Position numbers and translations under genes: made by a program. DNA of 64,000 bases from JAJPKK01 sp963800215. GTDB taxonomy: Bacteria > Pseudomonadota > Alphaproteobacteria > Rhizobiales > Xanthobacteraceae. Position 1 is the stretch's first letter. Each line of letters begins with the position of its first letter. Below are positions 1 to 7,586 of this stretch, piece after piece. Location of the stretch: contig CAWCZY010000006.1 in NCBI GenBank assembly GCA_963800215.1, positions 248,001 through 312,000 of the forward strand. The letters run 5' to 3'. The notes under the pieces are model-generated. The model searched no databases, was not told where the DNA came from, and worked only from the letters and a program-made list of their open reading frames with translations.

Positions 1-1032
1 CGTGCCGGGAGCGCCGCGCTGGACCGCACTGGTCGGGATGATCGTCGCATTGTGCTGGGAGTCCACCAGCAGCTGGATGTTGACGAACTGGTTGGGGAAG
101 AGGTTGTCGTCCACATTGTCGAAATATGCCCGCAGCTTCACCGTGCCGGTTGTGGTGTCGATCTGATTGTCGAGGGTCTTGAGCTCGCCGATGCTCAGCT
201 TGGTGGTGCCGGTGCGATCGAAGGCGGTCGCCTGAAGGGTCGCGTTGGCGCGCATCCGCCTTTGGATCTGCGGCAGGTTGTCCTCGGCCACTGGAAATAT
301 CACGCTGATCGGTTGCAATTGGGTGATGATGACGAGGCCGGTCGCATCCCCAGGCGTCACGTAATTGCCCTGGTCCACCAGCCGCAGACCGACCCGGCCG
401 CTGACCGGTGCCACGATATGGCAATAGGTGATATTGAGCTTGGCGGTATCGATCTGGGCCTGATCGGATATGATCGTGCCCTCGTACTGCACGACCAGCG
501 AGGCCTGGGTGTCCAGCTGCTGGCGCGGAATCGCGTTGGTCTTTGCGAGGTCCTGGTAGCGCTTGAGATCGAGCTGAGCCGTCGCCAGCAGCGCCTTGTC
601 GCGCTCCAGCGAGCCCTGGGCCAGGGCGAGAGCGAGTTCATAGGGGCGGGAATCGATCTCGGCCAGGAGATCGCCCTTCTTGACGATTTGACCTTCCTGA
701 TAAACGACCCTGACGAGATAGCCGCTGATCTGCGATCTTATGGTGACCGTGGCGAGCGATGTCACCGTGCCGAGCGCGTTCAGGGTGATGTCGATGTCGC
801 CGACCGTGGCGGGAGCCGCGACGACCGGAGTCGTAACCGCGAAATCGGCGCGGCGCGGCGGTGTCTGCTGCGGCGCTTGCCGCGTGTATATCCACCAGCC
901 GACGCCCGCGGCGGCGGCGAGCACGAGCAGCAGGCCCATCCGGCGCCGCTTTTTCGGCACGACCTTGGTCGACGGCGCCGGCAGTTCCAGCGGCTGCGTC
1001 CTATGGAAATCCGTGCTGGTGCGATCGTCCAT
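1..1032 (-). CDS. RND efflux membrane fusion protein (MdtA/AcrA family), 3' end outside window
   Basis: Periplasmic adaptor of a tripartite RND pump, linking an inner-membrane permease to an outer-membrane channel. The minus-strand frame from the ATG at 1032 stays open for 344 codons to the window edge, so the C-terminus is missing. Visible in order: a basic cytoplasmic N-terminus (KKRRRM), one hydrophobic anchor at about residues 32-50, a lipoyl-type hairpin half with GQIVKKGDLLAEID, a coiled-coil hairpin rich in Gln, Leu and Ala, and the second lipoyl half with APVSGRVGLR and NYVTPGD. That order is the family signature. The permease would lie to the left of the window. A palindrome about 107 bp upstream of the start may be its operator. 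The substrate cannot be read from this subunit. Confidence 0.88.
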   Translation of the reverse strand, partial: MDDRTSTDFHRTQPLELPAPSTKVVPKKRRRMGLLLVLAAAAGVGWWIYTRQAPQQTPPRRADFAVTTPVVAAPATVGDIDITLNALGTVTSLATVTIRSQISGYLVRVVYQEGQIVKKGDLLAEIDSRPYELALALAQGSLERDKALLATAQLDLKRYQDLAKTNAIPRQQLDTQASLVVQYEGTIISDQAQIDTAKLNITYCHIVAPVSGRVGLRLVDQGNYVTPGDATGLVIITQLQPISVIFPVAEDNLPQIQRRMRANATLQATAFDRTGTTKLSIGELKTLDNQIDTTTGTVKLRAYFDNVDDNLFPNQFVNIQLLVDSQHNATIIPTSAVQRGAPGT

Positions 1033-1138
1033 TGTCCCGCCATGCAATCAGTTCAACTACCCACCCCGGCAACAGAAAGCAACGGGCGGCATTTTTCCCG
1101 AAGCGCCGCAACGCCTTCCAAGCCGCACTCGTATTCGG

Positions 1139-1165
1139 TGTAATACTGCAAAATCCGACATTACA
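1139..1165. promoter_or_regulatory. Inverted repeat TGTAAT-N15-ATTACA upstream of the efflux gene
   Basis: Perfect 6-bp arms (1139-1144 and 1160-1165) surround a 15-bp AT-leaning centre, about 107 bp upstream of the membrane-fusion gene start. Size and position fit a dimeric repressor operator, such as the TetR or MarR types that often control RND pumps. No regulator gene is adjacent inside the window. The assignment is inference from symmetry alone. Confidence 0.3.
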
Positions 1166-1260
1166 GACGCCTTTCCGCTCTATGACAAAGAATCAATGTG
1201 GGCCGCGGCGGGACAGCGGCGCGGCGCCATCATAGTACAGAACCCGCATAGGGAGACCTT

Positions 1261-1331
1261 ACAGGACCCAGGTGGCGCCGGCCAACACAGGACCCAGGTG
1301 GCGCCAGCCAACACAGGTGGCGCCAGCCAAC
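1261..1331. repeat. Tandem repeat, 26-bp unit, 2.7 copies
   Basis: Two units (1261-1286, 1287-1312) differ at one base, and a third (1313-1331) has lost seven bases (GACCCAG). Each unit contains GGTGGCGCC. It sits in the 411-bp gene-free stretch between the efflux gene start (1032) and the AT-rich cassette (1444). I see no convincing gene in that stretch; the short frames there are GC-biased shadows. Confidence 0.75.
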
Positions 1332-1434
1332 ACGGCTCCCGTCGGACCGCGGCCCTGATGGGTCGCTGGAGCGCTTGGCAAAGCAAAAACCGGAACCGCA
1401 CAGGGCGCCGCACAAGGCTGATAAGCTAAATACA

Positions 1435-1456
1435 AAGGGCCCCTTAAGGGACCCTT
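1435..1456 (-). terminator. Hairpin at the end of the AT-rich cassette
   Basis: A 9-bp stem (1435-1443 with 1448-1456, one G-T pair when read on the minus strand) closes a TTAA loop and is followed on the minus strand by a T-rich stretch (TGTATTTAG). It overlaps the stop codon of the last cassette gene (1444-1446), as expected for a rho-independent terminator serving the three minus-strand genes. Confidence 0.5.
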
Positions 1457-1659
1457 ATGTAGGCGCCAACAGCCACGCCAACTTGTAGCGGCTCAGCTTC
1501 AGCTTTAGTCTCGATGAGCCCTTGCCGCTCCGCTTGCTCTAACGATAGCTCAGCCAAGCGTCGCCGATGACGCTCCTTAACCGGGGTCACGGCGGTCTTG
1601 TTCGCCAAGACGCGACGAACGGCATTTGCTGTTACAGCAACGATCTGAGCGCGAGTCAT
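1444..1659 (-). CDS. Small protein of unknown function (cassette gene 3)
   Basis: A 71-residue protein I do not recognise. It is basic and helical in character, with an Arg/Lys-rich middle (VKERHRRRLAEL, residues 27-38) and no signal peptide or membrane segment. Its ATG overlaps the stop codon of the preceding gene (ATGA-type overlap at 1656-1659), and AGAGG lies six bases upstream, which points to translational coupling. It ends inside a terminator-like hairpin. The reading frame could be real or a by-product of the overlap. The operon-like packing and ribosome site are the main support. Confidence 0.5.
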   Translation of the reverse strand: MTRAQIVAVTANAVRRVLANKTAVTPVKERHRRRLAELSLEQAERQGLIETKAEAEPLQVGVAVGAYIRVP

Positions 1660-2084
1660 GGCAACCTCTGAAGGACACGGTACATAGCACGTCTGACGCG
1701 ACGCCTCAATCGTTCAACCTGACGAATCGCGACGGCTGGGCCGGTCAACTGGCGCCTGAAGTACCAATAGTCGATACCATCTTCGGTTCCTCGAAATCGC
1801 TCTAACAGATCGTATCCCAAGGATACGAGAAGTGCAGCGATCCCGTCATATTTTCCCATGGCTTCCGGAGGAACATAAGAATGATAGGTCTCCATGGTAA
1901 TATATGAAGGAGAACGTGAAGTAATAATTTCTTCTACACAATGTAGCACGTAGTCAAACAACCATTGTCTGTAGTTCCTAGGAACAAATCTCTTCGGAGA
2001 GATGTAGCTAAAGTCGATTGACGTAAGTGTATTTTGGTCATTCGCTAACTTTTCTCTGAATTCCGAACTGTAGATCGTAGACAT
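1656..2084 (-). CDS. Protein of unknown function (cassette gene 2)
   Basis: A 142-residue soluble protein I do not recognise. It is rich in Tyr, Ser and Ile (for example SYITMETYHSYVP around residues 60-72), which is unlike the Ala/Arg-rich proteins around it. The C-terminus is strongly basic (RRRVRRAMYRVLQRLP). Codons use many A/T third positions (ata, tta, aga), in contrast with the GC-ending codons of all flanking genes, so the gene was probably acquired. It overlaps the gene upstream by 47 bp and the gene downstream by 4 bp. No catalytic motif is visible, and I do not propose a function. Confidence 0.6.
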   Translation of the reverse strand: MSTIYSSEFREKLANDQNTLTSIDFSYISPKRFVPRNYRQWLFDYVLHCVEEIITSRSPSYITMETYHSYVPPEAMGKYDGIAALLVSLGYDLLERFRGTEDGIDYWYFRRQLTGPAVAIRQVERLRRRVRRAMYRVLQRLP

Positions 2085-2250
2085 CTCTCAATTCGTCATG
2101 TAGATAGGATTCCCCCTTTACGAGAAGTATTTGCATGTACACTACGGTTCCGATCTCTACTTCATATCCGAGAGCAAATTCTGCCAGACTTGTTCCGTCC
2201 GGTATGGACGTCACAGAAAATTCAACGTCTGGTTCAAACCTGTAATCCAT
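2038..2250 (-). CDS. Small acidic protein of unknown function (cassette gene 1)
   Basis: A 70-residue acidic protein starting MDYRFEPDVEF and ending QRKVSE, with no recognised domain. I chose the ATG at 2250 because the longer frame upstream runs antisense across the start of the hydroxybenzoate hydroxylase gene and has no coding character. The sequence alternates hydrophobic and acidic residues, suggesting a small mixed fold. Codon use is AT-rich like the next gene, with which it overlaps by 47 bp, so the two probably travelled together. Confidence 0.45.
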   Translation of the reverse strand: MDYRFEPDVEFSVTSIPDGTSLAEFALGYEVEIGTVVYMQILLVKGESYLHDELRDVYDLQFGIQRKVSE

Positions 2251-2326
2251 TGAAGTCTCATAAGGAATGGTTGCGTGATGAAAAAGTGTATTTCTGGAAG
2301 TTGTGTATGTGTCAAGTAATCGCCGG

Positions 2327-2436
2327 ACCGGAAGCGGAACTATAGCGCCGAGGTTCGACCCTTGCGTCAGGCCGTACATCACCAATAGGAATCGAGCGTC
2401 GGAAACAGAACGCCAGCAAACCGGGAGCGGAACGAT
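2327..2436. repeat. Direct repeat pair flanking the cassette/hydroxylase junction
   Basis: A 17-bp sequence, ACCGG(A/G)AGCGGAAC(T/G)AT, occurs at 2327-2343 and again at 2420-2436, with two mismatches and a period of 93 bp. The second copy carries the ribosome-binding site and the first bases of the hydroxylase start codon. The first copy sits where AT-rich cassette DNA gives way to normal GC-rich DNA. Confidence 0.6.
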
Positions 2437-3616
2437 GGCCACGAACGGGAACGATCTTCCCTTCCTCGTCTCGGGCGGCGGCATCGGGGGCCTGATCACC
2501 GCCTATGCATTGGCATGCAAGGGGTTCCCGGTACGGGTGTTCGAGCAGGCGCCGGAATTCAAGGAGCTCGGCGCCGGCATCCAGCTCGGGCCCAACATCT
2601 TCCGCGCGATCGAGCGGGTCGGGCTCAAGGCCAGCATGATGGACGATGCCTGGGTGCCGCCCGCAATCGAGATGCGCGACGCGCTCAGCGGCGATCTCGT
2701 CACCGGCATTCCGCTCGGCGAACCCTTCATGAAGCGCTTCGGCCAGCCCTATGCGGTGACCCACCGCGCCGACATCCACGGCGTCTATCTGCGAGCCTGC
2801 CAGGGCAACAACCTCGTGTCGCTCGAGAACAACCGCAAGGTCGACGACTTCGTCGACGAAGGCGATGAGGTCGCGATCCGGCTCGAAGGCGGCGAGGAGG
2901 TCCGCGGCCGCGCCCTGATCGGCTGCGACGGCATGTGGTCGCGGGTGCGCGGCCGCATCGTCGGTGATGGTGCGCCTCGCGTTTCCGGGCACATCGCCTA
3001 TCGCGCGGTGCTCAAGCGCGAGGACGTGCCCGACGACCTCTGGCGGCCCGACGTGGTTCTGTGGGCAGGGCCGAAGACGCATTTCGTTCATTATCCGCTG
3101 CGCCGCGGCACACTCTACAATCTCGTCGCCGTGTTTCATTCCGACCGCTACGTGGAAGGCTGGAATTCGGTCGGCGATCCCGATGAGCTGTTCAAGCGCT
3201 TCAAAGGCCAGCGCCCCGAGGTGCTGCGGCTCTTGGAGCGTATCGAAACCTGGCGGATGTGGGTGTTGTGCGACCGCGAACCCGTCAAGGACTGGTCGAA
3301 GGGACGCGTCACCCTGCTCGGCGACGCCGCCCATCCCATGCTGCAATACCTCGCCCAGGGTGCCTGCATGGCGAGCGAGGATGCGGTCGCGCTCGCCGAG
3401 AAGGTGGCGGCGAGCCCGCACGACATCCCCGGCGCCTTCAAGGCGTATGAGCAGCGGCGCTACCTGCGCACCGGACGGGTGCAGCTGATGGCGCGTGTCT
3501 ACGGCGAGTTCTACCACGCCGCCGGCGTCACCGCCGAACTGCGCAACCAGATGCTCGGCGGCCGTTCGCCGGAGCAGTCCTACGACGGCATGGCGTGGCT
3601 CTATGGGGGGTCGTAA
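2435..3616 (+). CDS. 3-Hydroxybenzoate 6-monooxygenase (FAD-dependent, gentisate-forming)
   Basis: Single-component cytoplasmic flavoprotein hydroxylase that converts 3-hydroxybenzoate to gentisate with NAD(P)H and O2. The 393 residues carry the class A monooxygenase motifs in order: the ADP-binding GGGIGG (14-19) with an acidic partner in VRVFEQ, the DG motif GCDGMWSRV (163-171), and the second FAD motif GDAAHP (296-301) followed by LAQGACMASEDA. Length and motif context match the XlnD/3HB6H branch better than salicylate hydroxylase, although salicylate 1-monooxygenase is the nearest alternative. I chose the ATG at 2435 because GGGAGCGG precedes it by five bases. Gentisate 1,2-dioxygenase lies 1.1 kb downstream on the same strand, which supports the gentisate assignment. 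No regulator is adjacent. Confidence 0.85.
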   Translation: MATNGNDLPFLVSGGGIGGLITAYALACKGFPVRVFEQAPEFKELGAGIQLGPNIFRAIERVGLKASMMDDAWVPPAIEMRDALSGDLVTGIPLGEPFMKRFGQPYAVTHRADIHGVYLRACQGNNLVSLENNRKVDDFVDEGDEVAIRLEGGEEVRGRALIGCDGMWSRVRGRIVGDGAPRVSGHIAYRAVLKREDVPDDLWRPDVVLWAGPKTHFVHYPLRRGTLYNLVAVFHSDRYVEGWNSVGDPDELFKRFKGQRPEVLRLLERIETWRMWVLCDREPVKDWSKGRVTLLGDAAHPMLQYLAQGACMASEDAVALAEKVAASPHDIPGAFKAYEQRRYLRTGRVQLMARVYGEFYHAAGVTAELRNQMLGGRSPEQSYDGMAWLYGGS

Positions 3617-3643
3617 GGGTAAAATTGATCACACGCTCACGGC

Positions 3644-4583
3644 TCACGCCCGCTTCAAGCGTTCGATCGCAGGCCGCTCGCCGCGCAGTTTGTCGGTGAT
3701 CGGAGGCCGCGGCAGCTTGGCGACGCCGGGCTCGATCTTGAAGGTGTAGGCGAGCGAATACCAGGGGCCCGCAACGTCCGCAGCCGGCGCCTTGCCGTCG
3801 TGGCGGACATAATGCCCGATCAGGGCCTGGGTCACGCCGAACTGGGAGTCGGTTTCGAGGACCGGATCGTCGTCGCTGTAGACCTGGGAAATGTGGGTCT
3901 TGAAGCCGGGCTTGTGGATCAGGAAGTGCAGATGGGCCGGGCGCATGTTGGCGCGGCGCTTGGGCGCGCAGGAGGTCGCCCACCGGGCCGTCGACCGGGA
4001 TCGGATAGCCGGACGGCTTGATGCTGCGGAAGCCGATATGGCCGTCGGCGTCGGAGGTGAACTTGCCGCGCAGGTTCATGTCGGCCTGCGGGGTCCTGGT
4101 TCTCGTAGTATCCCTCGGTGGAGGAGTGCCAGACGTCGACCTCGGCGCCGGCGACCGGATTTCCGGCCGATGTCCTTGATCCAGGCATCGACGAAGATCG
4201 GCACGCCCGGCGTCGGCGACCGCACGATCGAGCCGCCGTTCTCGGTGCGCGGCGAATCGAGCCGCCAGAACGGCCCCAGCAGGTTCGCGGTGGTTTCGGT
4301 CTGGCCGTTGTCGCCATTGTTGAGGAGGCAGATCGAGGGTCGAGAACCCGAGCGAGCCCGCCATCAGCACGACCTCGTTGTGGCTCTCGGTGGTGCGCTG
4401 GCCGAGCGCGACGATGGTGGCGCAGGCGCGCTGGAACTCGTCCTCGGTGAGCCTGACCTCGCGGGCGAAGGCATGGAGGTGGCGCACGAAGGCGGACATG
4501 ACCTCCCGGAACCGCGGATCGGGCGCGCGCGCGATCTCGGCCAGCACCGCCGCGGTCACATCCTCCTGGGTGCGGATGATCAT
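3644..4583 (-). CDS. Intradiol ring-cleavage dioxygenase (hydroxyquinol/catechol 1,2-dioxygenase type), frameshifted
   Basis: Non-haem Fe(III) enzyme that opens catechol or hydroxyquinol rings between the two hydroxyls. From the ATG at 4583 the N-terminal Dioxygenase_N helical region is clear (VMSAFVRHLHAF), followed by the catalytic domain with all four iron ligands visible: Tyr in EGYYENQ, Tyr in SGYPIPVDG, and the two His of RPAHLHFLI. The frame breaks four times (about 4334, 4166, 4095, 3962). Each break is repaired by removing one G or C, giving a normal-looking protein of about 310 residues. Either the sequence has errors or the gene is decayed. The N-terminal domain favours hydroxyquinol 1,2-dioxygenase over protocatechuate dioxygenase. 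It converges with the 3-hydroxybenzoate hydroxylase gene and diverges from gentisate dioxygenase. Confidence 0.75.
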
Positions 4584-4721
4584 GATGTTCTCCGTTCGCT
4601 CAACGCTCGCCTGCAACGCCTTGCACGCCGCTGCAAACCGGCCTGCCGGTTGAATTTCCGCCAAATCGGCGCACACTGGCCCCATATAAGCGCCATACGC
4701 AATGCCCGATGGAGGGACGAA

Positions 4722-5954
4722 GTGTCCATAGCGAGCCCGCAGACCGCCGCCACTGCCGGCTGCCACGCGAAGCCGCGCATAAATGCCCGGGAGGCGATGG
4801 AAAGCCTCAATGCCGAGGCCGGCAAGTTCAACATCTGGCTGCGCACCCAGGCCAATGCGCCGGCGCAGCGGCCGTGGTTCCGCGACACCGGGATCGAGGC
4901 GAGCGGCACCGTCGCGGCCGGGCGCGTCGGCGCCAACCAGATCAAGACCGCGCCGCATCGCTGGCGCTGGCGCGAGATCGGCCCCTATCTCGACCGCATC
5001 GCCGAGATCGCCCGCAACTCCGACGTGCCGCCGATCGAATTCGCGGACCGGCAGCAATTCCTGCTGACCAATCCCGGGCTCGGCGGCCGCCTGCAGGTGA
5101 CCAACACCATCCGCTGCGCGATCTCGATCTACAATCCCGGCGACGTCGCGCCGGTCCACATCCACACGCCCAATGCGAGCCGCACCATCCTGTCGGAGAA
5201 CGGCGGCTACACCGTGGTCGAGGGCGAGCGCTGCGCCGCCGCGCGCGGCGACCTCATCCTCACGCCCCACGGCACCTGGCACGACCACGGCAACGACGGC
5301 GCGACCCCGGTGGTGTGGATCGACGTGCTCGATTTTCCGCTGATGGAGTTCCTCGACTGCGTCTGGCTCGACGACGAATTCCACGGCGCGCGCGACGGCA
5401 ACAGCCGCGCCCAGGCGGCGCTGCATCCCGACGGCTATTCGCGCAAGCTCTACGGCTCCGGCGGCCTGCTGCCGGGCTTCGTGTCGCACCAGCGCGGCAT
5501 CGGACCGGGCGCGACGCCGATGATCCATTACCGCGGCGCCGATATCCGCGCGGCGCTCGCCGGGCTCGCCGACGAGGCCGGCGATCCCTATGAGGGCATC
5601 ACGCTGCGCTTCGTCAATCCGGCCAACGGCGCGTCGGTGTTCCCGACGCTCGCCTATGCCGCCCAATTGCTGCGGCCGGGCGAGGAGACGCGCGCCAAGC
5701 GCGAGACCGCGAGCACCATGTACACGGTGATCGAAGGCAGCGGCGCGACCGAGATCGCGCGGCACGCCGCTTCGAGTGGGAGAAGAACGACATCTTCGTG
5801 GTGCCGAACTTCCTGTGGCGCCGCCACTTCAACACCGGCCCGGGCGACGCCGTGCTCTACTCGGTCTCCGACGCGCCGCTGATGGAGAAAATCGGCCAAT
5901 ACCGCGCCCAGGGGCGGCTCGCCGACGGCACGGTGGAGAATTCTGGTGGCGTAG
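4722..5954 (+). CDS. Gentisate 1,2-dioxygenase, frame broken near the 3' end
   Basis: Fe(II) bicupin enzyme that cleaves gentisate to maleylpyruvate. The start is a GTG at 4722, seven bases after GGAGG. The first cupin has the metal-site pattern VHIHTPNASR (His146, His148) and TPHGTWHDHGN (around 181-191); the second cupin follows IRFVN-type sequence near residue 310. One base appears to be missing near 5767; the C-terminal part (FEWEKNDIFVVPNF) continues in the next frame. Read on directly, that frame stops at 5977 inside a hairpin, but one extra A near 5940 would give the more natural end ILVA-stop at 5954, just before the hairpin. With the hydroxylase at 2435 it forms a two-step gentisate route. 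Maleylpyruvate isomerase and fumarylpyruvate hydrolase are not nearby. Confidence 0.85.
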
Positions 5955-5965
5955 GCCTTGCTTCT

Positions 5966-5988
5966 CCCTCCCCTTGAAAAGGGGAGGG
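5966..5988. terminator. Hairpin after gentisate dioxygenase
   Basis: A 10-bp perfect stem (CCCTCCCCTT with AAGGGGAGGG) and a 3-base loop follow the dioxygenase gene. There is no strong T run. A second GC palindrome lies at about 6055-6080 (CCCTCCCCCGCAGTGGGGAGGG). The 5990-6082 gap between the two convergent genes holds only this repeat-like sequence. Confidence 0.4.
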
Positions 5989-6082
5989 GTGGGGAGGGGA
6001 TCGCGGGCCGCAAGCGCGGCGAATGTCGCGACTCGGCGGCCCCGCTCCCGAACCCTCCCCCGCAGTGGGGAGGGAGAAGGCC

Positions 6083-6520
6083 CTACAGCAGCCCCATGTC
6101 GCGCAATTCGCGGCGCATCGCTTCGGGCATGTCCTTGGCGCCGGGGGCGGCGCGGTCGAGGTCGCGCGGCGCGTCGGCGGGGGCGAGGTAGCGCCAGCCC
6201 TGGAACGCGCGGTAGGGCCGCGGCTCCACCAGCACCGGCTTGCAGTCGAGCACGATGTGGCAGCGGCCGACGCCGTGCCTTGTCGACGAACGGGCGGATG
6301 TCGAGGATGCGCTCGCGGCACATGATCTGGCCGCGGATCACCCAGTAGAGCGAGCCGCCGGCGACGATCTCGTCGGCGCGCTTGGGCACCATGCGGGTGG
6401 TGTGGTTGCGCTCGCGCTTGCGCGCGCCCGGCCTTGCGGGCGCGCGAGCTTCTCCTTGATCCAGTCCTGGAGGTCCTTGACGGAATCGCAGCCGACACAA
6501 AGCTTGATGAGATGCAGCAC
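6083..6520 (-). CDS. DUF1489 family protein, frameshifted
   Basis: A conserved alphaproteobacterial protein of unknown function, normally about 140-145 residues. From a GTG start at 6520 (GGAAGG about six bases upstream) it reads LHLIKLCVGCDSVKDLQDW, then after frame changes TTRMVPKRADEI, GGSLYWVIRGQIMCRERILDIRPF, FQGWRYL and a C-terminal elRDMGLL. These blocks match my memory of the family closely. The frame breaks near 6425 and 6285; each break looks like an inserted G. It lies 14 bp downstream of the metallohydrolase gene on the same strand and is probably co-transcribed with it. No catalytic role can be inferred. Confidence 0.78.
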
Positions 6521-6534
6521 GTGCGCCTTCCGCG

Positions 6535-7468
6535 TCAGATCGTCATGAGGTCGCGGCCGAGCACGATCTCGCCGGAGTAAGTTCTTGCGCACGCCTTCGG
6601 TCCACATGGCGTCGGTGATGGAGGGATCGTCGCCGGGCACGAAGTGGCTGAGCACCAGCTTCTTCACCTGCGCCTCGCCGCCATTCGCCGAGCTGTTCGG
6701 TGGTGGTGTGGCTCGCCATGAGATGCGTGCGCACGTCGCGGCATTCGGGATGCGCGCGAGCAGGTCGATCGATGCCCGCCGAGATGCATGACCTCGTGCA
6801 CCAGCACGTCGGCGTCCCTCGGCCAACGCGATCAGCTCCGGCGAATAGGTGGTGTCGCCGGACAGCACGATCGAGCGGCCGGGAGTGTCGAACCGATAGG
6901 CGTAGGCATGGGTGATCGGCGGATGGCGGACCCTGGTGGCGCTCACCCTGAGCCCGGGCGCTTCGAACAACTGGCCCCTGCGCTTCGAACTCGTGCATGC
7001 GCACCAGCTTGCGCGGGTCGGGCCGTCCTTCGTCTTCGCATGCGGGTATCGATGTCGAATGCGATGTAGTCGAAAAAGGCCGGCGAGCGCCTTGGCGAGC
7101 GGCGGCGGGCCCCACACATCGATCGGTTCGCGCAAGCCGCCGGCCCAGGCGTTGTAGATCAGGGGACCGAGCTCCAGCATGTGATCGGAATGATTGTGGG
7201 TGATCAGGATGGTGCGGACCTCATGGGCTTCGACGCCGGCATTGACGAGCTGGCGGGTGACGCCATAGCCGCAATCGACCACATAGGATCGGCCTCCCGC
7301 GATGACGAGATTGGAGGGATTGGCGGTGCCCCTGTTCACCCGCGGGCCGCCCTTGGTACCGAGCAGCACCACCTTGGCGTCGCCATCGGCATCCGCGCGC
7401 CGCCCGGCGGCGGCGGCAAGGCCGCAAGCGCCGGCAGCAGCGAGGAAATGGCGGCGGGTTGGTGTCAT
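6535..7468 (-). CDS. MBL-fold metallo-hydrolase with Tat signal, multiply frameshifted
   Basis: Zinc-dependent hydrolase of the metallo-beta-lactamase superfamily, probably exported folded by Tat. The N-terminus has a twin-arginine signal (TRRHFLAAAGACGLAAAA), then a beta sheet with VVDCGYGVTRQL and the zinc motif THNHSDHMLELG (HxHxDH). Later blocks include VLSGDTTYSPELI and LVLSHFVPGDDP, the usual positions of the remaining ligands, and the protein ends EIVLGRDLMTI. At least six one-base frame breaks lie between about 7070 and 6580. An in-frame ATG at 7480 is the alternative start. The arrangement resembles the arylsulfatase/RNase Z-like branch. The substrate is unknown, although its place beside a carboxylase gene hints at metabolism rather than antibiotic resistance. 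Confidence 0.78.
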
Positions 7469-7586
7469 CGCGGTTCCCATGGAGAGGAGAAATTTGCCCC
7501 CGGGAGAATGGTAGCGTTGGGGATGGAACGAGAGAAATGCACCCCACGCAGAGGCGCCGTCCGCATCGAGGGGAGCAAGAACCCTT

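Noticed and set aside
1261..1331. Possible CRISPR array
   Set aside because: The units are adjacent with no spacers and number fewer than three.
740..1429. Plus-strand frames over the left efflux gene and gap
   Set aside because: Antisense to the clear membrane fusion protein, and low-complexity beyond it.
3528..5765. A 745-codon minus-strand frame over the aromatic genes
   Set aside because: Only the part 4583-4335 in this frame is real (start of the intradiol dioxygenase). The rest is the shadow of gentisate dioxygenase and of other frames of the same gene.
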